From the NCBI GenBank assembly GCA_944391425.1, contig CALXTO010000002.1, positions 18,538 through 82,537 on the forward strand: DNA of 64,000 bases. The letters run 5' to 3'. Positions 53,020-61,466 of the stretch are shown piece after piece. This DNA comes from an uncultured Alphaproteobacteria bacterium (GTDB taxonomy: Bacteria > Pseudomonadota > Alphaproteobacteria > RF32 > CAG-239). The translations under genes and the position numbers were made by a program. Position 1 is the stretch's first letter. Each line of letters opens with the position of its first letter. The notes below the pieces were generated by a model. The model was not told the DNA's origin, ran no database searches, and saw nothing but the letters and a program-made list of their open reading frames with translations.

Positions 53020-55296
53020 ATGGCTAAACGCAAAAAAGAAAAAACGTTTTTAACAAAAATCCTATGGCGTGGTTTCGGGCTGTTTCTGATGTTGTGGATA
53101 ATCAGCCTGCTGGCGGGGTGTTTGTTTTATGATGCCTTTGACGCTGCATATAATAATGCCTCTTCCAGGCCCGTGAGCAACCTGTTGGGGTATTACGGCG
53201 CCAAAAGCGCGGATATGATCTTGACCTGGTGGGGTATTGCGTTGCCGCTGTTTTTGATTGCTCCGCTGGTTTGGGGATACGGTTTTTTGCGTTTACGCGA
53301 AATGGTGCGTCCTTATTGGCGAATGCTGGCTTTTGCTGTGGGAACGGTTTCCTTTGCCGTTTGCGTTAGTTTGGTGCTGCCGTATTGCGGTGATTTTAAG
53401 ACTGGCGGCAATGTCGGCGTGTTTTTGTCGCGTCAGGCTATGAGCCTGTTTAACCGGGTTTATGCCTGGGGATACGGGCAGTATTTGCTGGCGACGCTGC
53501 TTTTTGTTCTGTCGTTGGTTTCTTTTAATTTAGCCTGCGGAATTACCATGGGCGGCTGGTATCGTTTTTTCAAATCCGTTTATCTGGGGGTAGCCTTTGT
53601 GGCGGTCAGGATATGGAATCTGCTGCGGCGTCTGGGGCAGCTTTCGGGGAAAGCCGCTGCCGATAGTTATGTGCCGCGGAAAAAACGCGAGCCTAAGGAA
53701 CGCAAAGAGCCTAAAATACGCAAAGAACCAAGTGTTTCCGAAAAAGAAAAGCCCAAAGAAAGTTTGAAAATCAACAAGGTTAAGCCGGTTGACGACGGTT
53801 ATCGTTATCCGGATATCAATCTGTTGGGTATAAACAAGGAAAAAGCCGCCAGCGTGAACCAGAAAGAGCTTGACCGGATTGCCGAGGAGCTGGAAGGCGT
53901 GCTGCAGGAATTCGGAGTTAACGGCAAGATTGTCAAAGTGCGTCCCGGTCCGGTGGTCACGCTTTATGAACTGGAACCGGCTCCGGGCACTAAAAGCGCC
54001 CGCGTTATCGGGCTGGCGGATGATATTGCCCGTTCAATGAGCGCGGTGTCGGTGCGTATTGCCGTGGTTCCGGGATCCAACACCATCGGTATTGAATTGC
54101 CGAATCCGAAACGGGAAATCGTTTATCTGCGCGAGCTTTTGGAAAGCGAAGAGTTTAAGGATTCCAAAGCGGCGCTGACCATTACGCTGGGTAAAGATAT
54201 CGGCGGCAAAAATGTTTATGCCGATTTGGCGAAAATGCCCCACTTGCTGGTAGCCGGTACAACCGGTTCCGGAAAATCCGTCGGGGTGAACTCAATGATT
54301 ATTTCTCTGCTTTACAAAATGCGTCCGGAAGAATGCAAGCTGATCATGATTGATCCCAAAATGCTGGAATTTACCATGTATAACGGTATTCCGCATCTGC
54401 TGACGCCGGTGATTACCGACCCGGGCAAAGCAGTGGTCGGATTGAAGTGGGCCGTCAAAGAAATGGAAGACCGCTACCGGGCGATGGCAAAATTGAATGT
54501 GCGTAACATTACCGGTTATAACAAACGTTTGGAGGAACTGCGAGCCAGCGGTGAAAAAATCAGCCGTACGGTGCAGACGGGTTTTGACATGGAAACCGGA
54601 AAACCGATTTATGAGGAGCAGGAACTGGATTTGACACCGCTGCCTTATATCGTGATTGTGGTTGATGAAATGGCAGATTTGATGTTGGTGGCGGGTAAGG
54701 ATGTTGAGGCGGCCATTCAGCGTTTGGCGCAGATGGCGCGCGCGGCGGGTATCCATTTGATTATGTCGACGCAACGGCCGTCAGTTGATGTGATTACCGG
54801 AACGATTAAGGCCAACTTTCCGACCCGTATCAGTTTTCAAGTTACTTCAAAAATCGACAGCCGTACCATTTTGGGCGAACAGGGAGCTGAGCAGTTGCTG
54901 GGTATGGGTGATATGCTGTATATGCCGGCGGGGCAACGTCCGAACCGCGTGCATGCGCCGTTTGTTAAAGACAGCGAAGTCGAACAGATTGTCGAGTTTT
55001 TGAAAGCGCAACGCGAGCCGGAATATGTGGAGGCGGTTACCGAAGGCGAACTGACGGGGAACAGCGGCGGCAGTTCGGCGGTATTTGACAATACCGAGTT
55101 TGGCGGAGGCGGCGGAGATGAAGAATTGTATCGTCAGGCCGTGGAAATTGTGCGGACGGATCAAAAGGCTTCCACTTCTTACATTCAGCGGCGGTTGCGC
55201 ATAGGCTATAACCGTGCGGCATCTCTGATTGACCGTATGGAAAAAGAGGGGGTTGTGTCTGCCGCCGATCATGTCGGAAGGAGAGAAGTCTTATAA
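53020..55296 (+). CDS. ftsK: DNA translocase FtsK/SpoIIIE
   Basis: FtsK pumps chromosome ends through the septum and activates dimer resolution. The 758-residue protein has four N-terminal transmembrane segments (within residues about 15-180), a short Lys/Glu linker, an alpha/beta motor with Walker A GTTGSGKS (413-420), Walker B VIVVDEMADLM, and STQRPSVDVITGTIKANFP, and a C-terminal gamma winged helix (KASTSYIQRRLRIGYNRAAS) that reads KOPS-like sites. ATG at 53020 is used; a TTG 21 nt upstream is possible. The stop codon lies in the left arm of hairpin copy D. Confidence 0.96.
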   Translation: MAKRKKEKTFLTKILWRGFGLFLMLWIISLLAGCLFYDAFDAAYNNASSRPVSNLLGYYGAKSADMILTWWGIALPLFLIAPLVWGYGFLRLREMVRPYWRMLAFAVGTVSFAVCVSLVLPYCGDFKTGGNVGVFLSRQAMSLFNRVYAWGYGQYLLATLLFVLSLVSFNLACGITMGGWYRFFKSVYLGVAFVAVRIWNLLRRLGQLSGKAAADSYVPRKKREPKERKEPKIRKEPSVSEKEKPKESLKINKVKPVDDGYRYPDINLLGINKEKAASVNQKELDRIAEELEGVLQEFGVNGKIVKVRPGPVVTLYELEPAPGTKSARVIGLADDIARSMSAVSVRIAVVPGSNTIGIELPNPKREIVYLRELLESEEFKDSKAALTITLGKDIGGKNVYADLAKMPHLLVAGTTGSGKSVGVNSMIISLLYKMRPEECKLIMIDPKMLEFTMYNGIPHLLTPVITDPGKAVVGLKWAVKEMEDRYRAMAKLNVRNITGYNKRLEELRASGEKISRTVQTGFDMETGKPIYEEQELDLTPLPYIVIVVDEMADLMLVAGKDVEAAIQRLAQMARAAGIHLIMSTQRPSVDVITGTIKANFPTRISFQVTSKIDSRTILGEQGAEQLLGMGDMLYMPAGQRPNRVHAPFVKDSEVEQIVEFLKAQREPEYVEAVTEGELTGNSGGSSAVFDNTEFGGGGGDEELYRQAVEIVRTDQKASTSYIQRRLRIGYNRAASLIDRMEKEGVVSAADHVGRREVL

Positions 55297-55382
55297 TGGC
55301 GTCATGCTAGGTATTTTTGCGTTTGCGTACGTTTTTTTGTACACGGCACTTACCTTATCCGTCGCAGCACGCTCATTATAAG
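55290..55382. repeat. Long hairpin repeat, copy D
   Basis: A 93-nt hairpin that begins inside the ftsK 3' end. Arms: CTTATAATG (55290-55298)/CATTATAAG (55374-55382); GCGT (55299-55302)/ACGC (55369-55372); TGC/GCA; AGGTA (55309-55313)/TACCT (55351-55355); tip GTAC (55327-55330)/GTAC (55339-55342) around a T-rich loop. Layout is that of copies A and E, but the sequence shared is small. Confidence 0.7.
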
Positions 55383-55488
55383 ATCTCTCTATGACAGGCG
55401 TCATGTAAAGAATAATGTATTCACTTCTTTCTTGATAAAAAGATATTTCTCATATATATCTGAAGCAAACAGCAAAAGGAGAAAGTCT

Positions 55489-55866
55489 ATGGCCGAAAAT
55501 AAAGAGCCGTCGCAGCGTCAGCTTCGTGTTGCGCAGGAAATCCGCAAAATCCTCGTCAGTTTTATTGACCGCGGCGAAGTTCATAATCTTGAAGGAATCG
55601 ATACGATGGTTACGATTACTAAAGTAACGGTTTCGCCGGATTTAAAATATTGTACGGTTTGGTTTGTGACGACCAACGGCAACTATCTGCAGGAAGTTTT
55701 GGGCGGGCTGCAGCTGGCGGCAAACTTCTTCCGCAAGCAGGTGGCAGCCAAAACTTCACTGCGCTATGTACCGGAAATCAATTTTCGGGTGGATAAGACG
55801 TTTGAAGCGGTCGACAATATTGAAAAGCTGCTCCAGAATCCGCATGTGGCGCAGGATTTGAAATAA
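55489..55866 (+). CDS. rbfA: Ribosome-binding factor A
   Basis: RbfA is a KH-like 30S assembly and cold-adaptation factor. The 125-residue protein has SQRQLRVAQEIRKILVSFID, ITKVTVSPDLKYCTVWFV, AANFFRKQVAAKTSLRYVPE and INFRVDKTFEAVDNIEKLL, the full family pattern. The start at 55489 follows AAGGAGAA. It normally follows infB directly; here fabG, fabD and ftsK lie between, and it is followed by its own terminator instead of truB. Confidence 0.95.
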   Translation: MAENKEPSQRQLRVAQEIRKILVSFIDRGEVHNLEGIDTMVTITKVTVSPDLKYCTVWFVTTNGNYLQEVLGGLQLAANFFRKQVAAKTSLRYVPEINFRVDKTFEAVDNIEKLLQNPHVAQDLK

Positions 55867-55869
55867 TTT

Positions 55870-55894
55870 AAGCCGCCGGTCGGGCGGCTTTTTT
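55870..55894 (+). terminator. Intrinsic terminator after rbfA
   Basis: AAGCCGCC (55870-55877) pairs with GGCGGCTT (55883-55890), followed by T-rich sequence. Confidence 0.9.
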
Positions 55895-55895
55895 G

Positions 55896-55924
55896 TTGAC
55901 ACAACATGCCGTGTTGGTTATAAA
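55896..55924 (+). promoter_or_regulatory. Strong promoter with palindromic spacer before the orphan gene
   Basis: Consensus TTGACA (55896-55901), 17-nt spacer, TATAAA (55919-55924). The spacer holds an inverted repeat CAACA (55902-55906)/TGTTG (55912-55916), placed as a repressor operator would be. Confidence 0.65.
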
Positions 55925-55956
55925 AAAACAAAACCGAATTATTAATTCTTAAGCTT

Positions 55957-56424
55957 ATGGAAACAATTTCAAAATTTCAGTTTATCCGCCTGGATGACGG
56001 TCGCGTTTGCGTTCGTTATTATGATGTTCATGCGGATGCGTTTCAAAAAGTGTGTATCGGAGAAGCTTCGTCAGTACATTTGAACGAACCGCTTCTGATG
56101 GTTAACGAGAATTGTTGGTTCAGTTATCAGGACAAACTTTATGTTCTTCCTGCCAGCAACAAAAAGCTGCTTATGGCGGAAGGGGATGATTCTCTGTATG
56201 TTTGGGAAGCGGTTCAGTCCGCACTGCCTTTTAAGGCCTTGCTCCTTTTTCATTCTTCATTCGGGAATTTCCGCTGGTTTGCCGCGGCAGATTATCAAGC
56301 GGAAAAGGATGTTTTGCGGTTTCGGGATTTCTTTTCCCAAAAAAACATGCGTTGCAGCGTTTATGAAGAATATGACGAGCATCTGATGCGAGGCGTATAT
56401 TCTTTGCAGATTGGTGAAGAATAA
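55957..56424 (+). CDS. Orphan hypothetical protein, 155 aa
   Basis: I do not recognise this soluble protein. It has no signal or membrane segment. It is rich in aromatic residues and alternating beta pattern (FQFIRLDDGRVCVRYYDV, MVNENCWFSYQDKLYVLPA, LYVWEAVQSALPFKALLLF), ending in a helix-like acidic tail (CSVYEEYDEHLMRGVYSL). It stands alone between rbfA and truB with its own promoter and a terminator on each side, a position where other genomes have no gene. Confidence 0.7.
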   Translation: METISKFQFIRLDDGRVCVRYYDVHADAFQKVCIGEASSVHLNEPLLMVNENCWFSYQDKLYVLPASNKKLLMAEGDDSLYVWEAVQSALPFKALLLFHSSFGNFRWFAAADYQAEKDVLRFRDFFSQKNMRCSVYEEYDEHLMRGVYSLQIGEE

Positions 56425-56432
56425 TGTTACGG

Positions 56433-56466
56433 TACCGGAACAGTTTTTACTGTTCCGGTATTTTTT
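56433..56466 (+). terminator. Intrinsic terminator after the orphan gene
   Basis: TACCGGAACAGT (56433-56444) pairs with ACTGTTCCGGTA (56449-56460) around TTTT, followed by six T. Confidence 0.95.
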
Positions 56467-56472
56467 ATTGAT

Positions 56473-56501
56473 TTGACAAAGGCTGTTTCTTTGGTTATCA
56501 A
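56473..56501 (+). promoter_or_regulatory. Promoter of truB-rpsO-pnp
   Basis: TTGACA (56473-56478), a 17-nt spacer, and TATCAA (56496-56501), just after the preceding terminator and 31 nt before truB. Confidence 0.55.
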
Positions 56502-56531
56502 ACAGTAAAATACAGTTCTGCGGAGAGGAAG

Positions 56532-57443
56532 ATGCGACATAAAAAAGGCGAAAATGTTCACGGCTGGCTGATTGTCGACAAGCCGAGAGGGATGGGATCA
56601 ACACAGGTTGTGAGCCTGACGCGGCGGATTTTCAATGCCAAAAAGAACGGCCATTGCGGCACGTTGGACCCTTTTGCCACCGGGGTTTTGCCGATTGCAT
56701 TCGGAGAGGCAACCAAATTGGTGCCTTATGTAACTGACGGCGAAAAAGAATATGAATTCGTTATTCAATGGGGAACGGCTACCGATACGCTGGACAGCGA
56801 GGGGGAAGTAACGGCGCGTTGCGAAAAAATTCCGTCTGCCGCCGAGATTGCCGGGATTTTGCCGCAGTTTACGGGTAAGATAAAACAGACGCCGCCGCTT
56901 TATTCCGCAATTAAAATCAACGGGCGGCGTGCCTATGAGCTGGCGCGGCGGGGCGAAACGGCAGAAATTCCGGAGCGGGAAGTGGAAATCCGCGAATTGG
57001 AACTTCTGGAAATGCTGCCGGAGAATCGGAGCCGCCTGCGGGTGCGCTGTTCCAAAGGTACTTATGTGCGCACTCTGGGGCAAGACTTGGCCCTGAAGCT
57101 GGGCAGTTTGGGCTTTTTGCAGGAGCTGCGGCGCACAAAATGCGGCAATTTTGACCTGAGTCAAAAGATTTTGCTGGAAAATTTAAAAAATATGGAGTAT
57201 GTTGAAAACCCCAACGGGATTTTGCTTCCGCTAATGACATGTCTGCGCGACATCGCGGTCATTGCCGTAACGGAAGAAGACGCGGCCAAACTCAGAAAAG
57301 GGCAGGGCCTGTCGCCAAAAGCTTACGGAGCAGCGGAGCTGTTCGGAAAAGAGGCGGCGGCGGTTTGTCACAATGAGCTGGCTGCAATTGTCCGAATCGA
57401 TGAGCGTAAAATTGCTCCGGTTCGTGTTTTTAACTTTGATTAA
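56532..57443 (+). CDS. truB: tRNA pseudouridine-55 synthase TruB
   Basis: TruB converts U55 of tRNA T-loops to pseudouridine. The 303-residue protein has GWLIVDKPRGMGSTQVVSL, the catalytic D46 in HCGTLDPFATGVLPIAFGEA, KQTPPLYSAIKINGRRAYEL, and SKGTYVRTLGQDLALKLGS. A short PUA-like C-terminal part (about 235-300) follows. rpsO begins 9 nt after the stop. Ribosome binding site GGAGAGGA. Confidence 0.96.
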   Translation: MRHKKGENVHGWLIVDKPRGMGSTQVVSLTRRIFNAKKNGHCGTLDPFATGVLPIAFGEATKLVPYVTDGEKEYEFVIQWGTATDTLDSEGEVTARCEKIPSAAEIAGILPQFTGKIKQTPPLYSAIKINGRRAYELARRGETAEIPEREVEIRELELLEMLPENRSRLRVRCSKGTYVRTLGQDLALKLGSLGFLQELRRTKCGNFDLSQKILLENLKNMEYVENPNGILLPLMTCLRDIAVIAVTEEDAAKLRKGQGLSPKAYGAAELFGKEAAAVCHNELAAIVRIDERKIAPVRVFNFD

Positions 57444-57452
57444 AAGGAAAAT

Positions 57453-57725
57453 ATGATGTCGATTACAAATGAAAAGAAACAGGAAATCATTAAAGCTTAC
57501 GGCTTGAATCCCGGCGATACAGGTTCTCCGGAAGTTCAGATTGCAATCTGGACCGCCGAAATCAATAACCTGATTGAACACTTCAAAACACATGCCAAAG
57601 ATACGCATTCTCGTCTTGGCCTGATGAAGAAAGTCAGCCGCCGTCGTCACCTTTTGGATTATCTGAAAGGCAAAAGCGAAAGCCGTTATCAGGATTTGAT
57701 TAAGAAATTAGACCTGAGAAAATAA
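57453..57725 (+). CDS. rpsO: Ribosomal protein S15
   Basis: S15 binds 16S rRNA helices 20-22 and bridges the subunits. The 90-residue protein has [39 protein letters not shown] and [20 protein letters not shown]. Two adjacent ATGs start it (57453 and 57456); the second gives the usual length. AAAAGGAAAAT precedes. It lies between truB and pnp as in most proteobacteria. Confidence 0.97.
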   Translation: MMSITNEKKQEIIKAYGLNPGDTGSPEVQIAIWTAEINNLIEHFKTHAKDTHSRLGLMKKVSRRRHLLDYLKGKSESRYQDLIKKLDLRK

Positions 57726-57731
57726 AATTGT

Positions 57732-57855
57732 CGGCGGTTTTTATGGCGTATTCGGAGCAGTTTTTTGCGGTTTTGAAAACCTCTGGCGTTTTAGGAGGCG
57801 CAGTGTTTGAAGCCGCTGCCGGAAGCTGCTTTGCACATATTGCCGGAAACCGCCG
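57732..57855 (+). promoter_or_regulatory. Long imperfect hairpin in the pnp leader
   Basis: CGGCGGTTT (57732-57740) pairs perfectly with AAACCGCCG (57847-57855). Inside are further partial arms (GCAG and GCGG blocks) and a tip stem CCTC (57780-57783)/GAGG (57795-57798). It fills much of the 248-nt rpsO-pnp gap. In E. coli the same position has an RNase III-cut stem used by PNPase to repress its own mRNA; equivalent function here is inferred. Confidence 0.6.
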
Positions 57856-57973
57856 TATTTTTTGAGTTATTTGAAGGAATTGCGGGGAAATCAGCTCCGC
57901 TGTTCTTTTATTAAAATCCTGCATGGGGCAGGTAGATGATTGTATAGATGTATTTGATGAAAGGTAAAGAAAT

Positions 57974-60094
57974 ATGATCGATTTTAAAGTGTGCCGCAAA
58001 GAGATGGAATGGGGCGGCCGCAAGTTAGTGTTGGAAACGGGCAAAATGGCAAGGCAGGCTACCGGCGCCGTTGTTGTTAGTTATGGAGAAACGGAAGTTA
58101 TCGCAACGGTGTGCGCAGCCAAAGAGGCAAAGGCAGATCAGGATTTCTTTCCTTTGACGGTCAACTATCAGGAAAAATATTATGCCACCGGAAAAGTCCC
58201 GGGCGGTTTTATGAAGCGCGAAGGAAAGCCTTCAGAGCGCGAAGTTTTGCTTTCTCGTCTGATTGACCGTCCGATCCGTCCGTTGTTTCCGGATGCTTTT
58301 AAGAACGAAGTTCAGATTATCTGCACCGTTCTGGCGCATGATCAGAATACCGACTCGGATATTCCGGCGATGATTGCCGCTTCCGCAGCTTTGGCTGTTT
58401 CCGGTATTCCGTTTATGGGGCCGATCGGCGGCGCCAAAGTCGGTTACAAGAACGGAGAATATATTTTGAACCCGACGATTGAACAGTTGAAAGATACGGA
58501 TCTGGAATTGGTTGTTGCCGGTACGACAGAAGGCGTACTGATGGTCGAATCCGAAGCGCAGGAGTTGTCCGAATCGACTATGCTGGGCGCCGTTATGTTC
58601 GGTTTTGAGAGTTTTCAGCCGGTTATAAAACTGATTAACGAACTGGCTGCCGAAGCCGGTAAGGAGAAATGGGCAGCACCGGAATTTCCGCCGGAGTTTG
58701 ACGAACTTTATGCCAAACTGGCTCAGGGTTTCACGGCTGATTTTGAGACCGCATTCAAAGAAACCGACAAGCTTAAACGCGGTGAGCTGATTGCCGCGGC
58801 TTCCGAGAAGTTTAAAGAAACACTGGATCCGGAAAACGAGTTTGAACAGCGCTATGCTCAGGATGCCATTGAAAAGCTGATGCATAAGGTTATGCGCGAA
58901 AGCGTTTTGATGACCGGCCGCCGTATTGACGGGCGTGACACCAAAACCGTTCGTCCGATTGAATGTCAGGTTGATGTTTTGCCGACAGCCCACGGTTCGG
59001 CTCTGTTTACCCGCGGTGAAACGCAAGCTTTGGTGGTTACGACACTGGGCACCGGCGAAGATGCTCAGGTTGTTGACGGTCTGATGGATGAATATAAAGA
59101 AGATTTTATGTTGAACTATAATTTCCCGCCGTTTTCGGTTGGCGAGTGCGGTCGTCTGGGAAGCCCCGGACGTCGGGAAATCGGTCATGGAAAGCTGGCG
59201 TGGAGAGCCATTCACCCGATGATGCCAAAAGACAAGGACGATTTTCCGTATACTGTGCGCGTTGTTTCCGAAATTATGGAATCCAACGGATCTTCTTCGA
59301 TGGCAACCGTTTGCGGCACAACAATGTCATTAATGTCAGCCGGCGTGCCGATGGCTAAGCCGGTTGCCGGTATTGCGATGGGACTGATAAAGGAAGACGA
59401 CGGCCGGGTTGCCGTTTTGACCGATATTTTGGGTGATGAAGACCATCTCGGCGATATGGACTTTAAGGTTGCCGGAACCAAAGACGGCGTGACCGCTTTG
59501 CAGATGGATATCAAAATTACTTCCATTACCAAAGAAATTATGGAAAAGGCTTTGGCTCAGGCTCACGAAGGGCGTATCCACATTTTGGGCGAAATGGCCA
59601 AGGCGATTGCCGAACCTCGCCCGCATGTTTCCGATCGTGCACCGCGTATTGTCGCTATTAAAATTCCGGTTGACAAAATTCGTGAAGTTATCGGTACCGG
59701 CGGCAAGGTTATTCGCGAGATTGTCGAAAAAACCCATACCAAAATCGACATTACGGACGACGGTATTGTTAAAATTGCTTCCATGAAGAAAGAGGAAGGC
59801 GATGCCGCTCTGGAGTGGATTATGGGTATTGTTGCGGAGCCGGAGGAGGGCAAAATCTATCACGGCACGATTACCAAAATTATGGATTTCGGCGCTTTTG
59901 TCCGTTTCCTGGGGACTACTGAGGGTTTGGTTCATATTTCTGAAATCAAAAATGAGCGTATTGCTTCCGTTTCTGATTTTTATAAAGAAGGCGACCAGAT
60001 GTGGGTTAAATGTCTGGGGTGTGACAGCCGTGGCAAGATTCGTCTGTCGGCCAAGCGAGTTAATCAGGAGACAGGTGAAGACCTAGAGAAATAG
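57974..60094 (+). CDS. pnp: Polynucleotide phosphorylase
   Basis: PNPase is a phosphorolytic 3'-5' exoribonuclease of the RNA degradosome. The 706-residue protein has two RNase PH-like domains separated by a helical linker (first: [20 protein letters not shown]; second: [58 protein letters not shown]), then KH ([20 protein letters not shown]) and S1 domains ([20 protein letters not shown]). Length is standard. It is followed by a strong terminator. Confidence 0.98.
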   Translation: MIDFKVCRKEMEWGGRKLVLETGKMARQATGAVVVSYGETEVIATVCAAKEAKADQDFFPLTVNYQEKYYATGKVPGGFMKREGKPSEREVLLSRLIDRPIRPLFPDAFKNEVQIICTVLAHDQNTDSDIPAMIAASAALAVSGIPFMGPIGGAKVGYKNGEYILNPTIEQLKDTDLELVVAGTTEGVLMVESEAQELSESTMLGAVMFGFESFQPVIKLINELAAEAGKEKWAAPEFPPEFDELYAKLAQGFTADFETAFKETDKLKRGELIAAASEKFKETLDPENEFEQRYAQDAIEKLMHKVMRESVLMTGRRIDGRDTKTVRPIECQVDVLPTAHGSALFTRGETQALVVTTLGTGEDAQVVDGLMDEYKEDFMLNYNFPPFSVGECGRLGSPGRREIGHGKLAWRAIHPMMPKDKDDFPYTVRVVSEIMESNGSSSMATVCGTTMSLMSAGVPMAKPVAGIAMGLIKEDDGRVAVLTDILGDEDHLGDMDFKVAGTKDGVTALQMDIKITSITKEIMEKALAQAHEGRIHILGEMAKAIAEPRPHVSDRAPRIVAIKIPVDKIREVIGTGGKVIREIVEKTHTKIDITDDGIVKIASMKKEEGDAALEWIMGIVAEPEEGKIYHGTITKIMDFGAFVRFLGTTEGLVHISEIKNERIASVSDFYKEGDQMWVKCLGCDSRGKIRLSAKRVNQETGEDLEK

Positions 60095-60112
60095 CTCTCT
60101 GGCAGATTGAAT

Positions 60113-60142
60113 AAAAAAGCACTCGTAATCGAGTGCTTTTTT
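60113..60142 (+). terminator. Intrinsic terminator after pnp
   Basis: A 13-bp perfect stem, core GCACTCG/CGAGTGC, around TAAT, flanked by A and T runs (60113-60125 with 60130-60142). Confidence 0.95.
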
Positions 60143-60144
60143 GG

Positions 60145-60173
60145 TTGACTTTATGTTTATTTTTGTCTAATCT
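60145..60173 (+). promoter_or_regulatory. Promoter of the small membrane-protein pair
   Basis: TTGACT (60145-60150), 17-nt spacer, TAATCT (60168-60173), 41 nt before the first gene. Confidence 0.55.
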
Positions 60174-60214
60174 TTATTTGAAAGAAATATTATTAACCTT
60201 AAAATTTTAAGACT

Positions 60215-60526
60215 ATGGATGCACTTTTGTTAGTCGTGGTAGCCGTGCTTTTCGTCGTTTTGATGATGGATCGGACCCATCTTCTTCCGGTGACGGTTTA
60301 TAACGTTACCTATGATGAAGAAACGCAAACCTACGAGTGTTGCTTTATCCGCAAAAGGTGGGAATGTTCCGGCTATTTCGACCTGCCGGAAGGTATGACA
60401 CTTTCTTCGCTGAAGGGCAATGAGAAATTTTATGTGCTGGGGCTTGACTGTTCAAACGGTTATTATTACTTGGTTCTGGCTTCGGAGTTTGAAGAACATA
60501 ATCGGCGATACCCATGGAAACACTGA
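60215..60526 (+). CDS. Small single-helix membrane protein, function unknown
   Basis: A 103-residue protein with one N-terminal transmembrane helix (MDALLLVVVAVLFVVLMMDR) and a hydrophilic beta-rich remainder (VTVYNVTYDEETQTYECCFI; GNEKFYVLGLDCSNGYYYL). Four cysteines include a CC pair. No family is recognised. Its last 13 nt overlap the next gene, so the two are coupled and probably interact. Confidence 0.7.
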   Translation: MDALLLVVVAVLFVVLMMDRTHLLPVTVYNVTYDEETQTYECCFIRKRWECSGYFDLPEGMTLSSLKGNEKFYVLGLDCSNGYYYLVLASEFEEHNRRYPWKH

Positions 60527-61008
60527 ATGTTTTAATCCGTGTCGCGGCAATCGCCGGTGTTTTGTCCGTGATGCTGTTGTTCTGGAAATCTCTGATAGTT
60601 TCTTTTGCCGGGCAGCGTAAGCTAAAGAGCATTTTTTTCCGATTGAACATCGGGCTTTTGCTGGCGCAAGCAGCCGTTGTTTTGCTGGCTAATAATCCGG
60701 ATTGGCATGAAGTGAAATTTAATTTTCTTTTGATTGCGCTAAGCGCGATTGGGCAACAATTCGGATTGTGGGAACAACGGGAGAAACTGGCAGACCTGAT
60801 AGCTGAATACGGGCGTTGTGTCAGTTTTGAAGTTTTGCAGATCAAGGACGGCTGGGTAGTTGGAGTCGTCAATGTCCAAGGTATTCCTATTGAAGCTTAT
60901 GCCGTTGATTCGGGAAAGTTCCAAGAAGGGAAAGTTTACGATGATCTTGACCTGTTTTTGGAATTTGACAGGTATGGTCATCCGACGTTATTAAGAATTA
61001 TCAATTAA
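60514..61008 (+). CDS. Membrane protein, function unknown
   Basis: A 164-residue protein with about three transmembrane segments in the first 90 residues (LIRVAAIAGVLSVMLLFWKS; LNIGLLLAQAAVVLLA; FLLIALSAIGQQFGLW) and a cytoplasmic or periplasmic domain (EYGRCVSFEVLQIKDGWVVG; GIPIEAYAVDSGKFQEG). The C-terminal domain looks similar in style to the end of the upstream small protein. I do not recognise it. Partner by 13-nt overlap. Confidence 0.7.
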   Translation: METLNVLIRVAAIAGVLSVMLLFWKSLIVSFAGQRKLKSIFFRLNIGLLLAQAAVVLLANNPDWHEVKFNFLLIALSAIGQQFGLWEQREKLADLIAEYGRCVSFEVLQIKDGWVVGVVNVQGIPIEAYAVDSGKFQEGKVYDDLDLFLEFDRYGHPTLLRIIN

Positions 61009-61012
61009 AACG

Positions 61013-61046
61013 CAGGGCGGCTCTCTTTTACATGAGAGCCGCCCTG
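61013..61046 (+). terminator. Stem-loop after the membrane-protein pair
   Basis: A 13-bp perfect stem (CAGGGCGGCTCTC 61013-61025 with GAGAGCCGCCCTG 61034-61046). No T-run follows at once, so it may be a weak terminator or an RNA-stabilising end. Confidence 0.6.
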
Positions 61047-61079
61047 GGCATTTAAAAAATCCTTGAAAAAAAAACAAAA

Positions 61080-61128
61080 GGGGTGTATGAGTCATCTTGA
61101 CCGCAGGGCACCCCTGGAGGCCCGCGGC
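61080..61128 (+). promoter_or_regulatory. Structured leader of rplY
   Basis: GGGGTG (61080-61085) pairs with CACCCC (61109-61114), enclosing GTCA-TCT-TGAC (61091-61101); a small GCC-CGC-GGC hairpin follows (61120-61128). It ends 31 nt before the rplY start and may control L25 synthesis. I do not recognise a known class. Confidence 0.45.
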
Positions 61129-61159
61129 AATAACTTAAATTTTTGAAGGATTTTTTACT

Positions 61160-61450
61160 ATGGTAAATATTACGTTTAATGCTGAAAAGCGTGAGAAAGC
61201 AGGTAAGGGGGCAGCTCGTGCATGTCGTCGTGAAGGGCGCGTTCCGGCCGTTATTTATGGCGGAAAGCAGGATGCCGTTATGATTTCCTTACATCCGGTA
61301 GAACTTGAAAAAGCTTTGGATACCGTCGGTTTTTACGATGCGGATATCGAAATTGTTCTGGATGGCAAAAAACATAAGGTAAAATGCCAGGACGTTCAGT
61401 TCCATCCGGTTACGGACAGACCTATTCACGTCGATTTTCTTAGAAAGTAA
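61160..61450 (+). CDS. rplY: Ribosomal protein L25, short form
   Basis: L25 binds loop E of 5S rRNA. The 96-residue protein begins MVNITFNAEKREKAGKGAAR, has RREGRVPAVIYGG, KCQDVQFHPVTDRPIHVDF and ends at FLRK. Alphaproteobacteria usually have the longer CTC form (about 200 residues) with a second beta domain; here the protein stops where that domain would start, as in E. coli RplY. No remnant of the second domain is seen downstream. AAGGA is 11 nt before the ATG. pth and ychF follow. Confidence 0.93.
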   Translation: MVNITFNAEKREKAGKGAARACRREGRVPAVIYGGKQDAVMISLHPVELEKALDTVGFYDADIEIVLDGKKHKVKCQDVQFHPVTDRPIHVDFLRK

Positions 61451-61466
61451 TTTTATTAAAGTATTC

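Noticed and set aside
55290..55382. Simple terminator after ftsK
   Set aside because: The stem is long, interrupted by many internal loops, and not followed by a T-run; it fits the repeat family better.
57743..57865. A 40-codon open frame (MAYSEQFFAVLKTSG...) between rpsO and pnp
   Set aside because: It lies wholly in the long leader hairpin, has no ribosome binding site, and its codons are explained by the stem sequence.
61080..61128. A T-box or other amino-acid riboswitch before rplY
   Set aside because: No T-box consensus or antiterminator, and the downstream gene is a ribosomal protein; a ribosomal leader is more likely.
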